This document shows positions 1 through 4,721 of a DNA stretch of 10,173 nt, in pieces; within the stretch, counting starts at the first letter, position 1, and the number at the start of each line of letters is the position of its first letter. The stretch comes from CAUZEO01 sp963578625 (GTDB lineage Bacteria > Verrucomicrobiota > Kiritimatiellia > SLOV01). The position numbers and the translations under genes are program-made. A model generated the notes under the pieces. The model made no database searches, was not told the origin of the DNA, and saw only the letters and a program-made list of their open reading frames with translations. Location of the stretch: contig CAUZEO010000190.1 of NCBI GenBank assembly GCA_963578625.1, positions 1-10,173 of the forward strand. The letters are read 5' to 3'.

Positions 1-491
1 CGGATAAGATCTTCCCCATGATACAGGTTGTACATCATCCAGAACGCGGAGATCTTCCCCAGGCTGCCGTCAGCGATCAGCCGCTTGGCCCGGCGCACCG
101 AGGGCACGTAAATATAGTTGTGCGCCGGTACCAGGAGCCGGTCGTTTTTTTTTGCGCACCGGATCATTTTACGAATCTCCGAAACCCGGTCCGCCACCGG
201 TTTCTCGAGCAGCACGTGTTTTCCCGCATTCAGCGCCGCGACGGTGGAGGACAGGTGGGCTTCCGGTGAGGTGAGCACATGCACTGCGTCCACGTCGGGA
301 TCGGCGAGAAGCTCATCGATCGTTTTATAGGCCCGGCCCCTGAATCGCCTGGCCAGCGCCTTGGCGCGGGACCCCTTGAGATCGTAGACGCCGACGAATC
401 GGGCTTCGGCACATGATCTCACTGCCCGTGCGTGAAGTTCCGAAACCACTCCGCCCCCAATAAACCCGATCCCGACTTTCCGTTTTCTCAT
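1..491 (-). CDS. Gfo/Idh/MocA family oxidoreductase, N-terminal part (runs off the left edge)
   Basis: The first 163 codons of a predicted NAD(P)-dependent sugar dehydrogenase-type oxidoreductase. Residues 6-14 (VGIGFIGGG) form the first strand and glycine-rich turn of the Rossmann fold; the next strand ends in the acidic 'VGVYD' at 33-37. Residues 67-100 hold 'DVDAVHVLTSPEAH' and 'GKHVLLEKPVA'; the EKP motif at 96-98 carries the lysine conserved in this family. 'AHNYIYVPSVRRAK' (123-136) followed by 'DGSLGKI' (141-147) is the usual entry into the C-terminal domain. Members are normally about 330-400 residues, so more than half lies outside the window. The ATG at 491 fits the normal N-terminus; its Shine-Dalgarno signal is weak. 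The start is 6 bp after the end of the decaying gene 498-1228 on the same strand, so both may once have been co-transcribed. The family acts on many sugars, inositols and amino sugars; the substrate cannot be read here. The family call is secure. Confidence 0.93.
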   Translation of the reverse strand, partial: MRKRKVGIGFIGGGVVSELHARAVRSCAEARFVGVYDLKGSRAKALARRFRGRAYKTIDELLADPDVDAVHVLTSPEAHLSSTVAALNAGKHVLLEKPVADRVSEIRKMIRCAKKNDRLLVPAHNYIYVPSVRRAKRLIADGSLGKISAFWMMYNLYHGEDLI

Positions 492-497
492 TGTGAA

Positions 498-1228
498 TTA
501 CTCGCATATGCGCCTAAGAAATGATACCCGAAATTCCGGATCCGTGGGTCGGCCTTGCCATCCGTGGGCTCCTCTCCCACGACTCCATACTCGCGCGCTT
601 TTCCCCTGGAATTTGGGTTGTTCCGCTATTTGCTCTACGTGCTCGTAGCCGAATGCTACCCAGCGTTTGCCCTCGTGAGGCGCGTCCATTTCCTCTCATT
701 CGTGAATGAGATCTTTCCGGATGCAACGATCCGATAGCTTGAGACGGACCGGTCTTTCGCATCAGGGTAAAGCATGACTGCCGGGGTTCCTTCGCCCGAT
801 GCTCCCGGGGAATCGTTCAACTGGTCCAATGAAGCGGGAAAATCGTTTTCGTGATCGTTCGCATACCGGAGGCTGGCCACCGCCAGTTGCCGAAGATTGC
901 GGGCACAAGCATCCCTTGGGGAGCTTTCCGCCGGCGATTCGTCTTGTCCGATCATCGTTTCGTCCCCGGCAACAATGATTCGAAAGACGCCGTCGGTATC
1001 AATCCCATCCCACGTCGGATTGCCGAGCATTTGTCCCAAGATTCCCGTCACCGCCTCCGGTGGGAGGTCTTTTCCGGCGGCAGCGGGAATTTCGGAGAGT
1101 TACGTCGCCATTCGTTCCAGCCCATATACTTCAAGTTCGGCCAGGATGATCTTTTCCGCGTGCGGAATCCCTGCCAGGAGCAGACTGGCCATGGCCTCCA
1201 GGGGACCGGTTCGGATGCAAGATCTCAT
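498..1228 (-). pseudogene. Decaying gene of a protein with a DUF1559/pseudopilin-like C-terminal region
   Basis: Three collinear pieces read as one former protein. Piece 1 starts at the ATG at 1228 (AAGGGA about 9 bases upstream) and gives 42 codons ending 'VYGLERMAT' at an in-frame TAA (1102-1100). Piece 2 continues in the same frame with 'LSEIPAAAGKDLPPEAV', then 'NPTWDGIDTDGVFRIIVAGD' and 'CARNLRQLAVASLRYANDH', a signature common in planctomycete-type pseudopilin-like proteins. It closes with 'SSYRIVASGKI' before running out of frame near 690. Piece 3, one frame over, reads 'MDAPHEGKRWVAFGYEHVEQ' from 689, which matches the family's C-terminal H-X9-DG region except that the DG is replaced by YE. 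Restoring one A in the run at 688-691 joins pieces 2 and 3. There is no pilin-type N-terminal helix or signal peptide; the frame stays open upstream to a TAG at 1318-1316 without another clear start, so the 5' end may also be lost. Assignment rests on motifs, and the function is unknown. Sequencing error could explain the indel but not the other lesions so easily. Confidence 0.72.
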
Positions 1229-1391
1229 TATCGTTGTCCCTTTTGGGACGGTGGTGCGGCTGCCGGTCAGCCCGGCGGTTACTTGCCGGCTCGAGATTAC
1301 TTTCGGAATGTTCGGCTATCGAGTATAACCTCGGAAAAATGATTCGTACTACGATCTTCCGAAATCGTTCTTGTCCGCGACAGTTTTTCTG

Positions 1392-1449
1392 CCACGGAGA
1401 GGCACGGAGCACACGGAGTGATCAACCCCTCCCTCCGTGTGCTCCGTGG
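1392..1449. repeat. CACGGAG-type inverted repeat in the divergent intergenic gap
   Basis: CACGGAGCACACGGAG at 1403-1418 is a perfect reverse complement of CTCCGTGTGCTCCGTG at 1433-1448, giving a 16-bp stem with a 14-base loop. A further CCACGGAG at 1392-1399 can pair instead with CTCCGTGG at 1442-1449, so the element is built from repeated CACGGAG units. It lies between the minus-strand genes and the plus-strand GH26-like gene. It is not followed by a T run, so it is not an ordinary terminator. Similar CACGGAG-rich intergenic elements occur, from memory, in other environmental bacterial genomes. The rest of 1229-1481 shows nothing else I can support. Confidence 0.7.
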
Positions 1450-1481
1450 TAAATTTCGTTCGGTTGCGGCTTTGCTCTTTT

Positions 1482-2297
1482 ATGCCCATTGTCGTTTGTC
1501 AGCCAGTGCAAGTAGAACGCAGGATATCCGGATTCCGAATGCTGACCTTCGCTGTCGTGTGTCTGTTGTTCGTTGGATCAGGCCGCGCGAGTGGCGAATC
1601 GGGAAAAGCATGGGGTGTGTATCAGATTTACTGGCAGCCATTCCAATTCGAGCAACAGTTGGATGAGCAACTCGCATCCCTCGGCGGCCAGTGCAAGTAC
1701 ACGCTGTTCTTCCGTGACCTGAGTCCCAAAAGGGGATTCCCGAAGTCCGCGGTGGAGATTTGCCGCCAAAGGGGCCTTACGCCCGTGATTAGCTTTGAAC
1801 TTTGGGAAGGGTCGAGACACCGGCAGGACGGCGGCCTGCAAGAGGTCGAAGAAGGCAAGCACGACGCATTCTTCGCGAAGTGGGCGCGTGACGCCGCGGC
1901 GTACGGTCACCCGGTGATCCTGCGTTTCGGATTTGAGATGAACGGCGATTGGTTTGCATGGGGACGCCAGCCGGAGCGATTCAAAAAGGTGTGGCGGCAT
2001 ATCCATGCGATCGTTCGCGCGAACAGGGCAGACAATATTTCGTGGATGTTTGCTCCGAACGTACTTTCTCCAGGACAGGATCCGAAAGAGCATTTGTACC
2101 CCTATTACCCCGGCGACGATGTCGTCGACTGGGTCGGTCTCGATGGCTACAACTTCGGCGACCACCATGACAAATGGCACGCATGGTCGACCTACCAGGA
2201 GGTCTTCGAACCTACGATCCGGGCGGCCCAGGCATGGGGAAAGCCGCTTCTGATCAGCGAGGTCGGATGCGCTGACGATGGCAGGAAATCGGGGTAG
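1482..2297 (+). CDS. Secreted GH26-like glycoside hydrolase, cut by an in-frame TAG
   Basis: A predicted exported (beta/alpha)8 glycoside hydrolase resembling family GH26 (mannanases and related beta-glucanases). Numbered from the ATG at 1482, residues 9-19 are basic and 20-33 hydrophobic, ending near 'GSGRASG', as in a signal peptide. 'AWGVYQIYW' (43-51) starts the barrel. 'LRFGFEMNGDWFAWG' (147-161) carries the probable acid/base Glu152; GH26 usually has His where Phe151 stands. 'YPGDDVVDWVGLDGYNFGD' lies at 209-227, and 'KPLLISEVG' (254-262) holds the probable nucleophile Glu260. The frame stops at TAG 2295-2297, 271 codons in, before the last strand and helix of the barrel, which are encoded immediately downstream in the same frame (2298-2447). 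The ATG at 1539 is a shorter alternative but leaves no basic n-region, and GTG 1437 lies inside the repeat; no start has a good Shine-Dalgarno sequence. As it stands the product should be truncated and probably inactive. Family call fairly sure; substrate unknown. Confidence 0.8.
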   Translation: MPIVVCQPVQVERRISGFRMLTFAVVCLLFVGSGRASGESGKAWGVYQIYWQPFQFEQQLDEQLASLGGQCKYTLFFRDLSPKRGFPKSAVEICRQRGLTPVISFELWEGSRHRQDGGLQEVEEGKHDAFFAKWARDAAAYGHPVILRFGFEMNGDWFAWGRQPERFKKVWRHIHAIVRANRADNISWMFAPNVLSPGQDPKEHLYPYYPGDDVVDWVGLDGYNFGDHHDKWHAWSTYQEVFEPTIRAAQAWGKPLLISEVGCADDGRKSG

Positions 2298-2447
2298 ATG
2301 AAAAACTTTTTGCAAACTGTTTCCGCCGACGATCGCATCCGGGCGTTCATCTATTTTAACTATGACAAACGCCGGGACGGCGAATCGAACTGGCGCATTG
2401 AAAGTGACCCCAAGACGCTGGAGGTTTTCAGAGGATGGGCCAGGTGA
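2298..2447 (+). pseudogene. Detached C-terminal segment of the GH26-like hydrolase
   Basis: Directly after the TAG at 2295-2297 the same frame continues for 49 codons, beginning with ATG and ending at TGA 2445-2447. It reads 'MKNFLQTVSADDRIRAFIYF' and then 'NYDKRRDGESNWRIESDPKT', which is how the last barrel strand and helix of GH26-like enzymes look (a hydrophobic strand, 'FNYDK', 'NWRI', then a helix). The residue lost at the stop is probably Trp (TGG to TAG), since related proteins often have Trp in the helix there; that is inference. The ATG touching the stop could allow re-initiation and a two-piece enzyme, but no separate Shine-Dalgarno sequence is seen. The closing TGA overlaps the likely GTG start of the rhomboid gene as GTGA, so this stretch was, or is, translated up to its end. 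Confidence 0.75.
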
Positions 2448-3358
2448 ACACTCCATCCCAAGCATTCGAAACCATTGAACCGCCAAATGCCGACAAGGCG
2501 CTGGAGTGGATCACTGCGCTTGCCGCGGACGCGATTCCGTATCGTCTCCTGAAGGTTGGGGAAGAGTGGCAGATCCAGGTGCCCTTGCACTTCGGCGAGA
2601 AGGCGCTGGGAACCATTCACGATTACGAGGAAGTCAATATCGGGTGGCCGCCGCAGCCGCAGCGTTGGGTCGAATCTAAGGCCCTGGCACATCCATTGTG
2701 GTCAGGACTCTGGGGCGCGGCGTTCATTATCATGGTCTTCTTTTGTTTCGGAGCGTACGACGGAAACAATCCTCATTTGCGGTCCGGAGCATCGGATTCC
2801 GTCGCCATAAAGGAAGGGCAGTGGTGGCGTCCGGTCACTGCGTTGACGCTCCACTCGGGATTTGAACATCTTGCGGGGAATGCAGTTTTTTTGACCATCC
2901 TGGGCGGGGTGGTGTGCCGGAACCTTGGGGTCGGACTAGGGTGGACACTGATTGTTCTCTCCGGAATCGCAGGAAATACCCTGGTGGCTTTTGCGTCGCG
3001 GGACAACCCGCATCTTTCCGTGGGTGCATCTACGGCGTGCTTCGGCGCGCTCGGCATCGCGGCGATGTTCCAGGCGCTGGAGAATTACCGCCATTTCGGC
3101 GGATGGAAGAGCGTGTGGAGTCGGGCGTGGATTCCGCTCTGCGGCGGTATGGCACTGCTCGGATTCGCGGGCACGCACCCGGGATCGGACATCGCGGCCC
3201 ATGCGGCCGGGTTTTTCTGTGGTCTACTTGTCGTGCTCCCATTCTCCATACCTCAGCCGCGTCAGTGTTCCGAATGGGTCGAGGCCGCTCTAAAAGTAGG
3301 AACCGTTGTCCTGATCATGTTCGCGTGGAGAGCAGCGATTCAGGTTGCCCAGCAATAG
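2444..3358 (+). CDS. Rhomboid family intramembrane serine protease
   Basis: An inner-membrane protease that cuts transmembrane segments of other proteins. Counting from the alternative ATG at 2435, residues 21-70 form a soluble domain ('ALEWITALAADAIPYRLL', 'IHDYEEVN') like those preceding the membrane core in many bacterial rhomboids. Membrane segments begin near 88. 'WWRPVTALTLHSGFEHLAGN' (130-149) is the family's WR...H..N motif. The nucleophile is Ser199 in 'SVGASTACFGALG' and the catalytic His is His256 in 'SDIAAHAAGF', so the enzyme should be active. About six to seven hydrophobic segments are visible, the last near 287-300. I chose GTG 2444 because GAGG at 2431-2434 is 9 bases upstream and GTGA overlaps the preceding TGA; ATG 2435 touches its own Shine-Dalgarno sequence. 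Both share one frame. The overlap indicates translation coupled to the hydrolase gene. Substrate unknown. Confidence 0.93.
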   Translation: MNTPSQAFETIEPPNADKALEWITALAADAIPYRLLKVGEEWQIQVPLHFGEKALGTIHDYEEVNIGWPPQPQRWVESKALAHPLWSGLWGAAFIIMVFFCFGAYDGNNPHLRSGASDSVAIKEGQWWRPVTALTLHSGFEHLAGNAVFLTILGGVVCRNLGVGLGWTLIVLSGIAGNTLVAFASRDNPHLSVGASTACFGALGIAAMFQALENYRHFGGWKSVWSRAWIPLCGGMALLGFAGTHPGSDIAAHAAGFFCGLLVVLPFSIPQPRQCSEWVEAALKVGTVVLIMFAWRAAIQVAQQ

Positions 3359-3370
3359 CGCGCGGCGGCA

Positions 3371-3390
3371 AACGCCGTTCCGGCCGTTTT
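3371..3390 (+). terminator. Possible weak terminator after the rhomboid gene
   Basis: AACGCCG (3371-3377) can pair with CGG-CGTT (3381-3388, one C bulged) around a TTC loop, followed by TTTT at 3387-3390 and no longer T run. It lies 12 bases after the rhomboid stop. The stem is short and imperfect, so this is tentative. Confidence 0.3.
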
Positions 3391-3438
3391 CGATCACGCC
3401 AAATTTGCAAAACAGGGATTTTGCGCTACTTTAGCACC

Positions 3439-4350
3439 ATGGAATTGCCTGAAAACCTGAATATTCAGCTTTTCGCCTCCCGGGAGTACCGTTCGTGGTG
3501 CGAAGCCCAGGATATTGGGTCCCCGGAGGATTCGATTCGCGCTGCGCAGTCGCTGGTGCGCGCCTTCCCGGACTGCCCGTCTGCATGGCTCTGTCGGGCC
3601 GAAACCTGGTGGTGTCACGGCGACGATGACTCCGCGATTTTTGGGTACGAGAAGGCGCTGGAGATTGCCGAGGCGGACAGGGGCCGGACGAAAGATTCGA
3701 AGCAATCCGGAATATCTGAGGAGGGGGTCCCGAAAAAAATGAGCGCGCAGAGGGAAGAAGCGCGGCAGATCCTGGGCTTCGCCTTCTACGAAGCGATCAT
3801 CTTCTCCTGCGGTTGGCATGGGATCGGCCGAATTCGGGAGGAGCGCGGCGAGCGGATCGAGGCGCAAAAAGCCTACGAATGTGCCGTAGCCGAAATGCCG
3901 GACCATGACCAGTCCTGGGAGCGGCTGATCGAATTGTACCGGGAGGAGAACGATTACCTGAATCTGGCCAGGGCGTACCGCGAAAACATCAGGCGCGAGT
4001 ACAAGACGGGAGAGAGCTGGCTGGGCCTGGCCGAGGCATACCTGCTCAAGGGCCGACCGGCCGCGTCGATCAGCGCCTGCCGCTCAGCTATCCACCACGG
4101 GCAAGAGGAGGAAGCGGAAGTCTGGCTTCTTACCGCCCGCGCTTATGAAGCCCTCGCGCACCGGGCTGCCGGCGAGAAAAAGGCTGCCCACCTCGGGCAG
4201 ATGCAATTCGGATTCGACCGCGATGTATTCTACACTCAGGCCACTCAATCATGTCGCCGAGCCATGGAAGCGGGCGCCGCGAATGACGAAGTCCTCGATT
4301 TCTACACCCGCCTCACCCGCCGCAGCGTCGCTGCCACACCCGCCGTCTGA
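3439..4350 (+). CDS. TPR-repeat protein, cytoplasmic, function unknown
   Basis: A 303-residue soluble protein without a signal peptide or membrane segment, rich in Ala, Glu and Arg, with helical hairpins of tetratricopeptide type. The clearest are 'PSAWLCRAETWWCHGDDDSA' with 'IFGYEKALEIA' (47-77), 'EAQKAYECAVAEMPDHDQSW' (141-160) running into 'LARAYREN' (176-183), 'ESWLGLAEAYLLKGRPAASI' (192-211), and 'AEVWLLTARAYEALA' (226-240). TPR arrays bind other proteins; no partner can be named. A charged linker (80-105) separates the first hairpin from the rest. The ATG at 3439 lacks a good Shine-Dalgarno sequence; TTGCAA (3405-3410) and TACTTT (3427-3432), 16 bases apart, could make a promoter giving a nearly leaderless message. 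An in-frame ATG at codon 101 (3739) follows AGGAGGGGG at 3719-3727 and could be an internal start. The frame is open further upstream to 2914, but that part overlaps the rhomboid gene and is not coding. Confidence 0.8.
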   Translation: MELPENLNIQLFASREYRSWCEAQDIGSPEDSIRAAQSLVRAFPDCPSAWLCRAETWWCHGDDDSAIFGYEKALEIAEADRGRTKDSKQSGISEEGVPKKMSAQREEARQILGFAFYEAIIFSCGWHGIGRIREERGERIEAQKAYECAVAEMPDHDQSWERLIELYREENDYLNLARAYRENIRREYKTGESWLGLAEAYLLKGRPAASISACRSAIHHGQEEEAEVWLLTARAYEALAHRAAGEKKAAHLGQMQFGFDRDVFYTQATQSCRRAMEAGAANDEVLDFYTRLTRRSVAATPAV

Positions 4351-4380
4351 TCGGGTCCCTGTATCGGGGAGAGACCCGAT
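4350..4380 (+). terminator. Hairpin at the end of the TPR gene
   Basis: ATCGGGTC (4350-4357) is a perfect reverse complement of GACCCGAT (4373-4380) with a 15-base loop that contains further pairable C/G runs. It starts on the last base of the TPR stop codon and is followed by the AT-rich ATTTGCATTAATT rather than a pure T run. It is probably a transcription terminator or 3'-end stabilising hairpin. Confidence 0.45.
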
Positions 4381-4450
4381 ATTTGCATTAATTGCTGACT
4401 TCCCAGGCTTTATTCCCCGTCCTCTCTCCTATGCCAGCGTCAACTTATAA

Positions 4451-4463
4451 AGGGTCTGTCCCT
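4451..4463. repeat. GGGTCTGTCCC-type palindrome
   Basis: AGGG and CCCT flank a five-base centre, followed by CCTAATTATCCTAATTAATC. From memory, GGGTCTGTCCC-type motifs recur between genes in various genomes, sometimes beside transposase genes; no transposase is present here. Only one copy lies in this window, so the repeat status is inferred. Confidence 0.35.
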
Positions 4464-4499
4464 AATTATCCTAATTAATCATGAGATAGGGAAATGGAG

Positions 4500-4516
4500 A
4501 CGGCGGTTTCCGCCGT
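4500..4516. repeat. ACGGCGG-TTT-CCGCCGT hairpin
   Basis: A perfect 7-bp stem with a TTT loop, without a T tract on either strand, so not a standard terminator. Its compact GC-rich form and place in a gene-free gap suggest a REP-like interspersed repeat; only a genome-wide count could confirm that. Confidence 0.45.
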
Positions 4517-4603
4517 ACCGAGAATGGAACGGTTATGAAAAGGACCACGTCGGAGCGCAAGCCAGGTCAAAAGTGCTATTCGCGAATGGGATTGAGAAAA
4601 TTG

Positions 4604-4632
4604 TTGTCGGGATTTTTGGGATCGGTTATGGT
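4604..4632 (+). promoter_or_regulatory. Possible sigma70-type promoter for recQ
   Basis: TTGTCG (4604-4609) and TATGGT (4627-4632) are separated by 17 bases and each match the consensus at 4 of 6 positions. They lie about 90 bases before the recQ start, on the correct strand. In a phylum of unknown promoter preference this is only a suggestion. Confidence 0.25.
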
Positions 4633-4721
4633 GTGCTCCGTCCTGAATTTCTCTGTCTTAATCTAGCTATTCTGGTCCTTCTCGTATTTACAGGAGAAGT
4701 TCGGGGAGAAAGGAGACCAGC

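Larger units (their letters stand above)
4381..4721. other. Gene-free stretch upstream of recQ with short palindromes
   Basis: No credible gene is seen here. It contains an AT-rich part with AGGGTCTGTCCCT (4451-4463) and a CCTAATTA doublet, a GGCGG/CCGCC hairpin (4500-4516), a possible promoter (4604-4632), and the recQ ribosome binding site GAAAGGAG just before 4716. A hydrophobic open frame from 4573 reaches into recQ and has no ribosome binding site, so I do not call it. Confidence 0.6.

Noticed and set aside
851..1342. Plus-strand open frames of 163 and 143 codons (851-1342 and 897-1328)
   Set aside because: They lie opposite the minus-strand decaying gene, whose motifs are recognisable; their own sequences are low-complexity, rich in Arg/Pro/Ser, and show no family motif or ribosome binding site.
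1100..2297. Alternative genetic code (stop codon recoding) to explain both in-frame stops
   Set aside because: The two stops are TAA and TAG, while TAG (rhomboid, recQ) and TGA (TPR, propeller) end normal genes here and the long intact genes contain no internal stops. Lesions or errors are simpler.
1578..2486. A 302-codon minus-strand open frame across the GH26-like gene
   Set aside because: The plus strand carries catalytic motifs and a signal peptide; the antisense frame has none. It also spans the TAG position, so the plus-strand interruption needed separate thought, but the motif evidence decides.
2914..3438. N-terminal extension of the TPR protein in its open frame
   Set aside because: This part overlaps the rhomboid catalytic region in another frame and reads as Arg/Cys-rich non-coding sequence; the ATG at 3439 is preferred.
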